The notes under the pieces are model-generated. The model was not told the origin of the DNA and searched no databases. It saw nothing but the letters and a program-made list of their open reading frames with translations. 64,000 bases of DNA from NCBI GenBank assembly GCA_030490835.1, contig CM059971.1:4162545-4226544 (forward strand), in the 5' to 3' direction. The translations under genes were made by a program, and so were the position numbers. Every line of letters starts with the position of its first letter. Position 1 is the first letter of the stretch. Source of the DNA: Annona cherimola (taxonomy: Eukaryota > Streptophyta > Magnoliopsida > Magnoliales > Annonaceae). This document shows positions 33,801-45,719 of the stretch, piece after piece.

Positions 33801-36537
33801 GTAAAAATAGATTTTCTTACCGCACCGTTCTTTTGAAATGAAAACTTGAATGGCTTACTTACCTTTTTTCTTTAACTTTCCTCTATCTTTCCTTTATCAC
33901 TCCCTAGCATAACTAATAGGAAATATGATCTAAACAGATCATTCCCATCATCAAGCATGTCAATCTACATGCCTACTTTTTTCCTACTTGCTCGTTTTTT
34001 ATTGGCTTTAATAAGAAATTCAAGTACTTCTTCACTTGAAAATCTCATTTTAATAATTTTTATCCTACACTTAAATAAACCTCCTATTCCCACTCTAGAC
34101 TTCCAAATATGAAATTCAACCCAGTGACATCATAAAATTAAGTTAATCTTAATCTTCTAAATCTTAAATACTTAGAATTTATAAATTCAATCTATATCAT
34201 ATCTGAAATTTTATATATTATAGGCTATTAAAGCCTTCTCATCCTTTTATACTCGAAAATATACTTAGATAAGCTCATATATGCATAAACTTTGCATTTG
34301 ATACCTGAATTAACACATGTGGAATAACAAACCTTTCACACGATATATAAATGATCTTTTCATATTATAAAGGCCGTTTGAACTTAACATAACCTTTACA
34401 ACCAATTTTAACAATTTAAAGCCAAATAGATTGCATACTAATTTCATTCCATCATATTTTTATATTTCCAAAACATCAAGATAGGTTTTTCATTACCATT
34501 TTCAGCTATATTTAGACATAATGAGGCTTCCTATTTTGATTAGGTTTCTCAACCTAATTTTCACTTCCCTCAAAAACTTAATTATTCAATCTTAAATACC
34601 CATTGAAAAATAGCTTAAATAACTTGATATTTTAAACTATAATAACATTTCACCTAACATGTTTTTTTTTTCAATTTTGTAATTTATTTCATTTTACTCT
34701 TAGCTAACTCTCTTACTTGCTTAAAATGCATCATTCATTTTTTTCATATTTATTCCCTTTCTACATCAAATTTATGAGTTGATCTAATAATTTATTTTCA
34801 TGGTCAAACAAACTGTTAACTAAGCTATTTCACTTAAATCTCAACACTCATAGATTAACATATAATATCTCATCATCTAATCATCAAACTAATCATAATT
34901 ATATAAATAAAATAATTAAATACCCAAAAATTAATATCCAACCTCGTAGGCTTCCTTGAAATTCCTATATATATACATATACATTTTTTTTACTCCCTTT
35001 CATTTTCACATGATTTTAGTTTGACAAGTTTAATATTTTAAAGCAATTCAAATAAACCTCAACCATCCATATACATGTCACATAATTGTTACTCATTCTT
35101 TCTTTCTTTTTTTTCATATTTATTTGACACCAAATTTATATAGAATTCACCCCGTACACATTTAGTTAAAACAAAACTATATCTCCATACAAATTTCTTG
35201 ACAAATCTGTTTCATCTATCATATATGTCTAGATTTTGGATTCAAGATTTGCACATTTTGATCTAAATCCATGTTCATATAATATTAAATTACTAAATTT
35301 AATGTCTACAAGCAACAACACACCCACAATATATATACCCACCTGCCCTCATTTTTTCCACCTAATTTCCACATCTAAACGGGTTCAAAATTATTTACAA
35401 ATCATCTCATACACAATAAGTATAAAAGCCCTACGCCTTGGCCACGTTTTAAGGCTTCCCCATACTCAAGATGTAATGGAAAGTTTTGAATTTCCTTTCC
35501 TACCCAAGATTATATATGTAATTTTGAAAATAATATATCACAACATCATTTAAATATGCTATATAGTAATTTAGGGTACAAAACTTAAACTTTTGAAGTC
35601 TTGAAATTTTGGATTCATACATAGGATTCAATTTTCACATTTCATTTACATTATTCGGCTCCCAAAATGAAGATCTACATGAATCTCTGAAAACCCCCAA
35701 TATTCCTACCCATTTTTGGAAGAAATTTCAAAACTCTATCCTTCTCCTTTCACCGTGCAACCAAATCTCCTCTCTTTTCTTATGATTCTATTTCCATACA
35801 TATAAATCTATACAAATCTAACCAAACCTCCATTTTTTCACATGCTTAGAGTGAGAATTTCAAAACTCAACAAAACCCATCTTCCTTACCTCTGGCCGAT
35901 GATGGGTTAATGGCGGCAATAGCTTGCACCGGCGACGGCAAGGGTGGTGGACGACTGGCTCGTCCCCTTCCTCCTCCTTCCTTCTCTTCTCCCTTCTTCT
36001 CCTCTTTTCCCTTCTTTCTTCTCTCTTTCCGTTTTCCGCCCTCTCTCTCTGTTCGTGCGCTGCTGGGAGAGAAAAGGGCTGCCTTTTGTGGCCCCACTTA
36101 AGATAGTCCACACATACACACGTGTGGCTACCCTTCATATATATTTTTTTATTTTTATTTTTTTGTAAATACCCACATTAAATATGTCATAAATCATGTG
36201 ATTTTAAATTTTATGATTTGAACTCACAATACATGTTTAAAATCATTAAATCATGGTCATTCGTTAATTTAAATAATTTAAACCAATTAGATTATTTAAA
36301 TAGGACAATTTAACCACAATTTAATTAAGACACTTTTCCATTTTTTCCATTCAATAATAGCATTTCAACTCATCATTACTTATTTATTATTTACCTCTTA
36401 TTTTATTTTATAATTTTAGGTCATTTATTTATATTCAATCTCATTAATTCCTTGGCCCAAAATTTATATGTGTGTGTGTGTGTATGTATTTATATTATAT
36501 GTTGATGGTTGCAGTTTTACAAATTGCGGTTACTACA
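30889..36537. mobile_element. LTR-like element G2, in an intron of the MPP-beta relic
   Basis: It begins TGTAGCACCCC and ends GCGGTTACTACA, collinear with G1 (16729-22056). It lacks about 0.6 kb that G1 has around 18100-19060. It contains a nested solo LTR at 31832-33651; without it about 3.8 kb remains. The bases beside it (ttaac and ctaat) do not match, unlike G1, so the two ends may come from different insertions or have drifted. Low-complexity open frames at 35860-36138 are a pyrimidine tract, not genes. Confidence 0.7.
31832..33651 (-). mobile_element. Solo LTR nested in G2
   Basis: On the minus strand it begins TGTAACACCCCACCATC and ends GGCTATTACA. It is flanked by a perfect 5-bp duplication, GAAAC, at 31827-31831 and 33652-33656. 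It is 1820 bases long, with no coding domains. TG...CA ends, 5-bp duplication and length are those of a Ty3- or Copia-type LTR left by unequal recombination. The orientation is inferred from the common TGTAACACCCC start. G2 sequence resumes directly after it. Confidence 0.85.
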
Positions 36538-36556
36538 CTAATAGATCTAAGAGAGA

Positions 36557-36666
36557 AGTTAAAACTCTTCCTCACCCTCATCATCGTCATAGGTTGTTTC
36601 CCACCTAAGTAGGGTTAAACTCTTCCTCGCACTCATCATCGTCATAGGTTGTTTCCCACCTAAGTA
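36557..36666. repeat. 55-bp tandem duplication
   Basis: Two near-identical 55-base units ('cactcatcatcgtcatagg', 'ttgtttcccacctaagtag') lie just beyond the end of G2. Confidence 0.85.
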
Positions 36667-36689
36667 GTGTCTGCATGCATGGATCTTGT

Positions 36690-37160
36690 TGCATCATTCT
36701 TTACGATTATAACTATGTTTTCAGTAATCTCTAAAATTTTCCTATCTTGCTTACGTACTTCTATCCACCTTTTTTTGGTTTTCTTCTCATTCTCTTATTA
36801 TCTTTTATTTGAACAAACTCGACTTTCCTATCTGGTGTCATTTTTAGTCTTCATCTAACAAACTTAAAACACCTTAATCTATTTTTCCTCATTTTATTAC
36901 TCGTTGGCTTTATCTTCATATCGTCTCAAATTACTTTATTTTTAATTTTATCTTTTCTTATTTTATCACTCATCCACGTTAATATTCACATTTTTGCTAC
37001 ATTTATTTTTATGCATATGCTGTTCTTGAACTACTAAACATTTTACCCCATATATCATAGCTAGTCTAACTGATGTCTCATAACATTTTCCTTTTAATTT
37101 AATTAGAAATCGACCATAACATAAAATTTCTAAAGCACCCTGCCATTTCTTCAATCCATT
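36690..37160 (-). pseudogene. LINE fragment, C-terminal side of the reverse transcriptase ORF
   Basis: The minus strand at 36966-37154 reads KKWQGALEILCYGRFLI, then LKGKCYETSVRLAMIYGVKC and QEQHMHKNK. This matches the well-known plant LINE stretch of the form LKGKFY.T.IRPAMLYG.ECW followed by K..H..K. It is truncated, with no catalytic YxDD part seen. It lies in the MPP-beta intron beside G2. Confidence 0.75.
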
Positions 37161-39719
37161 TTATCAACTTGTAAGAATCAAAAGGGTCTCTCTCATGTTC
37201 CTATCTCAATGAAGCTTGTTGTATCGTCATGAATGACTAGGGATTCAAAGAAAAATTACTTCCTTTTCCAAAATTATTGGCAGTATGATCATACCCATGA
37301 TTTCGAGCACTAATGACTTCTGGTTCTGAAATTCTCAGTGCCAGCCTTCTAAACTCTTCCATTATTACCAGTGACAAATCATGCAACAAATCAGATGTGT
37401 GCAAAAGTGTCTGGTTCAGGGAAAAATGATCCCAATAGAAACGAAATGCACATCAATAATAAGAGAACAAATTAAGAGATTATTAGCAACACAAGAAAAT
37501 TAAGGCAAAAAATTAAGATATAATTAGCAGCATGAGAATCATTAGACAAAAATTTATGAGTCATTAGCAGGCAAAAGTAAATGGTCCGTACAGTGACTTA
37601 TGGAGCACCATTTGGGCAAAGAGATCCAGCTCTAATTAAGAAAGCAAATTTCCGTAGACGTTGCCATTCCAGTGACAAAGAGTCCAAACAATCCTGTATC
37701 ACTATAGTCTGTGTTGAAAGCAAGTATACTCTCAGCCAAGCCATCTGGGCTGACTCTACGAGCAAGCTCTGCTCTCAAACTTGTGAAATTAGTAATATCA
37801 GTAATAGTCACAGCGTAAAGAACCTCGAGATAAAACCAAACAACAGCACTCTGCCTCATGTTCTTGGAGAATAACATTCTTTAACTATGAAATGTGGAGG
37901 AGCAAAGTATATAGAAGTTTGGGATGAACTTGTGCCCATGTATACAGTGACTAAGCAAAAAGATCAACCAAAGAAGACACCAGCCTAAGAATGGATGAAT
38001 AGAACATGTTACATGCCAACAGGTAAAAGGCCCAAACCATAATAAATATGCTTAACAAATGCCAGGTTTTGTTTTTCTCTGTAGGGACTCAACAAAAAGA
38101 ATAAAGAACACACCTTGAAAAATCGCCCACACCAGCACTTTTATTCCAAGACCCCAAAAAGCTTTGCAACACCATCACAGGAATGGAGTTTGGATCAGCT
38201 CATCTAGCTCTGTTGAAAGCTACCGCAAGAAGTGCAATTGGAAATTCATGGTTCACAACTCAAACCTACAAGTATCCAAGTTCAATGTCAATTTTCTAGC
38301 AATAAGAAAAAGATAGTAACCTCATGAAAGTTACTTAGGAGGTGATAATTTATCCAAGTAGAAGGCCATAAGAGAGTAGAAGTAAGGATGAAAAGAGTAC
38401 GATAAGATAACTTTAGAAAAAACAGGGACATATGTGGGCTTACTAAGGATACATCCAAAAATTAGAGGGAACGACACGATACGATCCATGTAGCTACCCC
38501 GTTAGGTTGGAAAGTGCATATGATAACGATAATTAATTTCAAGTAACAGGAAAAACTAAAATATCATCCTCAAGTATTAGATAGACTTTACAGAATAAAG
38601 AATAGAAAAATGTAAAAGGTGACCTCTGAACCAGTGAAGATAGCTGGATTTCTACTGACAAGTTGGGTTGTAGTCATTAGATCTGTAGAAAGCCGTTTAA
38701 ACTTTCGACTTACTAGATTAACAGTCCCCATGTCTAACTGCTCCAGCAGTAGATATGACCTAACAAAAAAAAAAAATTCTATTACACAAATCGTAAATAG
38801 ATTAAAGTACCAACACAGTGCATAGAGATTTCACACATTAGATTGCTTCATGTTTTGTAATGTAATAGATTGCTATACTTTTTATAAAGGTAATAGATTA
38901 TTTTATTTTTGTCCATGAAAAAGTACAATATTTATATTCAACTAACTCACCATTCTTGATCCAGTATAATTTGTAGATATATTGATATAAATCCACCCTT
39001 GAGATTGATCAAATGTCTTCTTCTCGCCGTAAAATTGTGTTCCTAGCGGATTATTTTGGAATGCTGCAGAATGTAAATAATCAAAAGAAAATTAATAAGA
39101 CATTATAATGAATCAAAATACTACTTCCATGATAAGTGGAATGAGGGGAAAATAGCAATGGCATACTTCTACCATCTCCCGGAGGATAACACCCTGCTCA
39201 CGCCTAATAGCAGTTTCAGAGAATCGCAAATTTTGAAGAATGTCAGCAAGGATGCCTACAGCAACAGGGACATCACCATGGAGGACACTGGCATAAAATG
39301 TTGTCTGTTCAAGGGAGGTGTGTGCATTGAGGCGCGCCCCCATGTTCTCAATCTCCTCCTGGAGTGCATGGGCAGATCGATGATGGGTGCCCTCAAAGAT
39401 AATATGCTCAAGGAAATGAGTCGTGCCATTGATCTCAAGTGTCTCAAAGTGGCTGTCAGAATCAATCCAAACTACAACTGAGGCTGTTTGCACAGCCAAT
39501 GTTGGGTTGATTGGTTAGATACAGGAATTTCAGGAAAATGAAGGATAGTAGAATGGTCAGACAATCTGGGAACAGGAGAGCTATGGACAAGGAGCAGAGG
39601 ATCAGCTCTTACATACTCAGATGGTTGCAGATGGGAGTCTATTTGCAAAGAAGGAAAAGAGAGATTTAATCTTTCTGGTGATCCGAGATGACAATGCTAT
39701 GACTCATGAGCAGTCTTTG

Positions 39720-42640
39720 GTTTGTTAGATCCAACTTTTGAATATTATTTGTTGTTATTAAGGCCACAGAAAGGTAATTAAGAGCCCAATCCAAGAACGT
39801 TTTACGAGCGGTCAATCCATTTTATTCTGAAAATCACATAGAAATACCACCAAAACTTTGCCTTTCCTCCAGGCTGCACACAAAACATAATACTAGCGAG
39901 TTTTTCCAATTTCAAATGAACTGGGATCAGTTTGTGAGTTTGGTAATACATGAAAAATGTAACGTTACAACTTTTCAATTTAAAAAATTTATCACTTTCT
40001 ATAACTATCATATTTTTAATCATTTCTTTGCATATTCCTATACAATTATCTTACTTTTCAATCATTTTTGTACAACTATCTATACAACCAATCTATTTAT
40101 TTTAACTTTATTTTATTTACTCCTTATCGATACCTCTATTTTATCACATTATTTTCTTTCACTTTGACAACTTTTGTATAAAAAAATTTCATTCAAAAAT
40201 TGTATCACTTCCCAAACGCACCCTCAAAAAAATAATTATAATAAATTTCTCATCCCTTCATACAAATAAGTTAATATGATTTAATTTAAACTATCCTATC
40301 CTACTTTTTTCATTATGACCTCAGTATTTCAATTATTTTTTACATTTTTTCCTACAACTACACTATTATTATATTTGTATTCTCTTTACTCCTAATTGTT
40401 ACACCTATCCCATCACTATATCACTTTTTCAAAAAATGTTACACGTTGCCAAAAGTCGTCCATCACCAAATGTTAGTTTTCTTGTAGCAACAGGAGCATT
40501 ATCCCTTTCTTAGTTGTCCATTTCTTCTTTTGATTAGCTCCATATAATTTTCTAATCCATTAGAGATATATCATTTCCATATGGATCTAATTGTTATTAT
40601 TTGAACCATGAACCACTGAATACAGCAAAAGTTAGTATTTAGAGACTTGTTGGGAGCAGGAATGATTATTGAGTTTAAAAACAAACAAGAACCAACAAAA
40701 AGACTCGTGGATATTGGAAAAAAGGACCATAAGCATTTGAAAAGCACCAATTAGGCTAAGTGGCACTATTGCTAATCAAACATCTTATGGAACCCCCTTA
40801 GAGAAAAAATAGTTATATTTTGGGCCAGTCATGAATTATTGCATTCAGTAATGAAACAAATAAAAAACGTTAATTCTAAATATACCCCCTACATTTTCCC
40901 TTAATTCAAATACACGTACTAAGTTTAAAAATTTTCAAATATACTTACTAAGGATGTGTTTGGATAAACATAAACGTTTTCACATTACAACTATTCATTC
41001 CCTACAACTATCCTATTCTTTAATTATTTCTTTACATCTTCACATACAACTACCTTGCTTTTCAATTATTTCTACATAACTATCCATACAATTAACATAT
41101 CTGTTTTAACTTTATTCTCTTTACTTCTCATAATTGCCCCTATCGCATCATATTATTTTATATTATTTCAAAAACTTTTACATTAAAATTTTTTCATTCA
41201 AAAGTTTTATTATTTCCTAAACACACCATAAGTGTGGATGAAATTTCGTCCGTGCCCATTTCGTTGGCACAACTAAAAATCACCAATATCCATCATAGAA
41301 AATGTCCGAATTGCACCTTATAATTTGACAATGGTAGTCTTTCAGCTATGACAAAAGTTGGACAATGTATTGAAAACACATCCGACCTGAAAGAGAAGCC
41401 AGGCAGATTGAGTTTTGACAATCTGGATATCGTGGCAATGACAATCGATGTTGATCAATAGGGGTTAGTATGAGATTTTAAAATTATTAAATGTTATGAA
41501 CTGTCATATTGGATATATTTGAAATAAATGGGACACTTAGTGGGTATGTATGAAAATTTTCAAATTTTGAGGGTATATTTGTAGTTCAAGGCAAACGAAG
41601 TAGATATATTTGAAATTAACTTTAAAAAAATCAAAACAAAATTAGTAATGCATCAGCACATGGTGAGCAATTTCTCCTTCGGCAATGATTTTGAAGACGG
41701 AAAGAATAGCAGCCACATTATGATTTTACAAATTAAGTAAAAAGTTACACTTCTGTTTGTTAGCCTAGTAGAGAAGATAAGAAGAATTCACCAACAACCA
41801 CTCAACGAAAACAAAAAACCTGCATGAGCACTTTCCAAAGGCCTAATAACTGCATTTTATTTTATTTTGTTTTTTTCTAAATCAAGACAACTACTGTCCC
41901 ATTTTCATTCCCTCTGAAATCCACAGCCTGAATACAAACATCTTTGTTTGAAAGGGGATCTCTCACTTCTCAAATTTGATAGAACATGTTTATTCCAAGC
42001 GATCACAACCAGTCAAATTCCAATAGTGGAAAGATAAGATAACTGAAAAGGAACCAAGAAAACTACAAACTGCATCATAGGAAGAGTTCATCCATCCATA
42101 GCAAGATTCTGTTGCTACGGATTATATTTGGCCATTTATTCAACATCCAAAGTATCTGTGATTCATAACTTCCGAGTAAATTCAACAGAGCTATTTAAAT
42201 TCCAAGGAATAGCTTACAGTGCCAGTAGCCTGTTTAGGGCCTTAAGGGGACCAATGAACGAGTAGTTTGATACAGAAAAAAACAATAACAATCCTGTTTG
42301 GAGTTTCTTATCCAAAACTTTTGCCCCATGAAAATTGTCGACGTTCGCAAATGAAGAATTACGAACCAAAGTCGCCCAAAGTAATGATCGTGCAAAAAAA
42401 CTAATATAAGGACCTCACAAGAATATGTTAATCAAATTTCCAAGAGTTCCCCAAAACACCCAAAATTTCCCATTCCAAGTTGAAGAATCGTTCTATCACA
42501 TTGAATGATGGCTTTCAATTATGCAGAGTGAGCATTCGAAAGCATCCAGACACAATATTTCAGAAAAACAAATCCAGACGAAAATTACCCATATCATACG
42601 CGTAGGAAACCATGATTTCTCGAGTAATTTAGCAGCACAA
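39720..42640. repeat. Intergenic with three AT-rich hAT-like repeats and a P450 intron sliver
   Basis: Repeats at about 39930-40215, 40245-40445 and 40955-41228 share 'caactatc.tatacaacca' and 'ttttaactttatt'. The last has tips 'gtgtttggataaac' and 'tcctaaacacacc', and the first ends 'cccaaacgcaccc'. An imperfect tip pair like this is usual in hAT MITEs. At 40541-40603 'aattttctaatccattagag' to 'ggatctaattgtt' matches P450 intron 1 (60026-60085). 41240-42640 shows no gene. Confidence 0.5.
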
Positions 42641-42990
42641 AGGCATAGCAAGGGGAACAAAAACAATCAATGGACTTGAGAAATGAAATCTTGACCTGTT
42701 GGAAATTCTCCAGAGAGCAGTGATGAGATGAGCAAGGGTAAGGCAACAGGGAGAAACGAAGGGTTATGAGAAGTGATTAAAAAGGGGAATTTGCAAGAAG
42801 AAAAACTAGGAAATCAAAACAAAAGGAAAAGCGGATGCGGAAACAGAGGAAGTTGAACGAACCTTTCATCGGCAGGCTGCTGGTGAAGAGAGGCGGTTTT
42901 TCGTTTTTTTTTGGATAATAGACGCGGTGTGTTTTGGTGGAGAGATTTTGGGGATTGAAGACGCCTCATTGGAGGTTAGCATTCCGGCTG
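42640..42990 (-). other. GC-richer segment, possible 5' exon of the MPP-beta locus
   Basis: It stands out from the AT-rich surroundings. On the minus strand it reads ...ctcttcaccagcagcctgcc, then gatgaaag|gttcgt, a donor-like site near 42860, and a second one, caacag|gtcaag, near 42697. It could be the 5' UTR of the minus-strand gene, but no mitochondrial presequence is recognisable. Confidence 0.3.
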
Positions 42991-42999
42991 CTTACTTGG

Positions 43000-43700
43000 G
43001 CTTACATTGGGCTAGTGATTAAGCTAGCCATAAAGGTGAGGCAAAATTAGAGGTATTAATCTGGTTGAGTTTACTGGGGTTGAGATTTTATCTCAATTTT
43101 AACCTTATTTATAAAATGTTAGCTTGACCTTGTTTTCAACATTATTTTTAAAACTTGAATCCAATCTTAAACTAAATTCATATAAATCGGTTCAGTTTGG
43201 GTTATAAATCAGGTTAATAAATATATTATATTTAAAAAATTTTGGTCAATTAAATTCAATTTTAAAATATAAAATTAATCCTTTTATAGAAATTTCTTCC
43301 AATTTATGACTTACACTATAACATAATTGTTAGGTAATCATATTTATAAGTATTAATGTCTATTTAATGTCTATGTATCATATGATTTTATATGCTAATT
43401 TTTAAGTAATAATTAAATATGAGTGATCTTGGATGACTATTTTTAAATAATCGATTATATTTTGTACTAACACACGAAATCTAATCAGGCAAATTGACAA
43501 ACATTGAACTTAAACCAAATTACTTTTGATATTGGGTTAAAATAAATTAAATTATGTAATTTTTTTTAATGCCTAAATCAACACTATCATAAATTTGGTT
43601 AGTTTAGTTGGTTTCGGGTTGAGACCACCCTATTTACACCTTTAGGACAAACTACGTTACACTTGTGTGCATGTTGAGTACATATGTGTGTTTTTTTGGT
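43000..43700. other. Intergenic, nothing recognised
   Basis: AT-rich sequence without open frames of note. Words such as 'gttgagattttatctcaatt' suggest an old repeat, but no boundaries can be drawn. Confidence 0.4.
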
Positions 43701-43714
43701 ATGGTTTAAAATTT

Positions 43715-43950
43715 TGAAATAAAAAGTTTTTAGTGTAAAATGTTTTAAATTGGAAGAGGTTATGTGATATGATAGGAATAATGATGAAGAGAAAAGAGAA
43801 TATAGTTAAAATAAATAAAATAGTTATACGTATTGTTATAGAGAAATGATTAAAAAGCGGAATAGTTGTATAAAAAAAAATTAACAAATAATTAACAAAT
43901 AAACTAGTAATGGAAAGTGAAAATGTTGTAGATAAAAAGTTTACCTTATG
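43715..43950. repeat. Dispersed AT-rich hAT-like repeat, inverted copy
   Basis: Complement of the 39930/40955 repeats ('gttaaaataaataaaatag', 'gatgaagagaaaagagaata'). A 110-codon minus-strand frame across it is low complexity and not a gene. Confidence 0.45.
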
Positions 43951-43974
43951 TCTCTTGTGGAAAAGTTCCTTTCT

Positions 43975-44270
43975 AAGACAATTTGTCAATTCCTAAGATA
44001 GCTTTATAATTTTTAATACAATATTATCCATTCCTAATACATCTTTACTCGTTCTCAATATACATAATTACATTCTTTTCCTAGATATATATTTAATCTA
44101 AAAATCTTGTATCATTTAAAACATTTTAAGGGTACAAGGTTCTTTGAATGAATTTGTATTAAGGACGAGAATATAATTGTGTGTAATGTGAACGAGTAAA
44201 GTTGTATTGTAAATAGGTAAATTTGTGTTGGAAATTGAAAAAGTTATATTGGAAATTGGAAAATTGTCTT
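43975..44270. repeat. Foldback repeat, ~130-150 bp arms
   Basis: The left arm begins AAGACAATTTGTCAATTCC and the right arm's complement begins AAGACAATTTTCCAATTTCC. They stay collinear through 'tttactcgttc' to 'aattacattct'. The arms are moderately diverged, with a short loop near 44125-44140. Confidence 0.65.
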
Positions 44271-44793
44271 GGAAAATATAGATTTAATTCAAAGATCTTG
44301 TACGGTTTGAAAGGTTGCCCATAGCTAATTCATTCCTCATATCCATCTTGCGTTCATTGTCATGCATTCAAATTTTATATTTAAAATAATGATTAATAAT
44401 TATATTATGAATTTTTAACATCTCATACTACCTCAATAAATAAGAAGTTATTTAGCACAAAGTTTCTTTTATTTGTATTTAGCACAAAGTTTTATTCCCG
44501 ACTTTTTAATCTTTTTTTCTTTCCTTTAGAGGGAAAAACTTTAATAAAATTGCAAAATTATCAATAATTTGTAATTTTTAAAATAATTTAGACCATAATT
44601 CCTTACTTTTTATCTAATTCAGTATTGAATTGAACAAATTTGAGCCATTAAATAAGTCAACTAAAAGAGCCCGGTTCCATTAACGTGGTTAAGGTGCTTA
44701 GGTGAAGAAAGAGGAGCAAGTACTACAATATTCCGAAGAAATTTTCACCTTCGAAAGAACCATAACCATTAAAAGAGTGCAATCGAAAATCCA

Positions 44794-45129
44794 GGACTTC
44801 GATTATATGCTCCGAGAGCATATAACATAACATGCTCCCGGGCGCATACACTTATTTTTTTATTTTTTTGAAATTTTTTTTATAATATTATTAATCTATG
44901 TATATTTAATAAGTGTATAAATTTTTACCATTTTTGGAGTATTCTAGATCTTTATTTTTTATTTTTGAAAATCAAAATGCCACTAATTTTTAAAAATTAA
45001 AAATAAATATCTAAAATACTCCAAAAATGGTAAAAATTAATACATAGATTAAATACACCTAAATTAACAATATTATAAAAAATTTGAAAAAAAATAAAAA
45101 AATAAGTATATGCGTCAGGATCAGGCTTC
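44794..45129. mobile_element. Foldback MULE-type MITE, GCTCCCGGGCGC-tip subfamily
   Basis: The 9-bp flanks are GAAAATCCA at 44785-44793 and AAAAATCCA at 45130-45138. The left end has 'tatgctccgagagcata', a palindrome, then 'catgctcccgggcgcatac'. The right end keeps only 'gtatatgcgtcagg', so the outer module is one-sided, as in 18101-18483. Confidence 0.75.
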
Positions 45130-45179
45130 AAAAATCCACATCCACTGTAGATTATTAGACGAGAGAGTGAAGATCTGAC

Positions 45180-45610
45180 TAGAAATTTACGAAAGAAGAA
45201 GTACGCAAAGCACTAAGAAGTAAAGATAATGATAATGACCTGTCTAAGAAACTTAGACTAGAGGAAATGTCAGCTGAGTTTTACAAACAATATTAGGAAA
45301 TGGTGGGGAAGGATATTTTTGAAATGTGCAACATTTTCGTGGAGACATCGTTACCTCACAAAGAGGGTGCAAATCAAGTAATCGCCTATTAGACCATGCA
45401 ATGTTATTTATAAAATTTTGTCAAAGGTACTTGTAAATATATATTGAAAATATATTTTAGTGGGATTATGCTTTTGTTCCAGAAAAACCTATCACAGATA
45501 ATATACTAATTACATATAATGTTATACTTTGTCTGAGAACAAGGAAAAAAGACAAAGAAGAAGATGTAGTAGTGAAATTAGATATTCACGTGCCTCTACG
45601 GAATTGATAC
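45180..45610 (+). pseudogene. L1-type LINE reverse-transcriptase fragment
   Basis: Successive shifted frames read EEMSAEFYKQ, MVGKDIFEMCNIFVETSLPH, then CNVIYKILSKVLVN and AFVPEKPITDNILITYNV, ending VVVKLDI. These are the plant L1 motifs before the SKAYDRV block. The fragment is cut there and has stops. It lies directly downstream of the 44794 MITE. Confidence 0.85.
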
Positions 45611-45719
45611 AAATGAATAAAATAGTCAAAAGAAATGCAAATGTGAATCTGAAATTGCCATTGTAAAATGAAAAAATGTCACATTGCGAAGGAATGAAGA
45701 TTTCGATTTTTGGATTTGA

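Larger units (their letters stand above)
29973..39720 (-). pseudogene. Mitochondrial processing peptidase beta subunit pseudogene
   Basis: MPP-beta is the catalytic M16 metalloprotease subunit that removes presequences from imported mitochondrial proteins; in plants it is part of the cytochrome bc1 complex. Minus-strand exon remnants in order: 39500-39720 (LSDHSTILHFPE, shifted), about 39155-39500 (VQTASVVVWIDSDSHFET, then HFLEHIIFEGT with the HxxEH zinc motif kept), 38945-39085 (DYLHSAAFQNNPLGTQFYG), 38605-38765 (RNPAIFTGSEV), 38112-38240 (LQSFLGSWNKSAG), 37645-37770 (AESILAFNTDYSDTGLFG), 37292-37385, 30680-30752 (LLLHIDGTNAIAENNGRQ), 30515-30560, 30405-30482 (RIDAVDAATIKETAQAF) and 29973-30078 (VAVATMGQIHQLPSYDLF, stop). 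A tryptophan codon has become TGA (about 38195) and at least two frameshifts occur, so it is dead. Confidence 0.88.

Noticed and set aside
35860..36168. Six overlapping low-complexity frames on both strands
   Set aside because: All come from a pyrimidine-rich tract near the end of G2; the same tract is in G1 at 21475-21684.
37581..37874. Plus-strand open frame of 97 codons
   Set aside because: Antisense of MPP-beta exon sequence (AFNTDYSDTGLFG on the minus strand).
39158..39481. Plus-strand open frame of 107 codons
   Set aside because: Antisense of the HFLEH exon of the MPP-beta relic.
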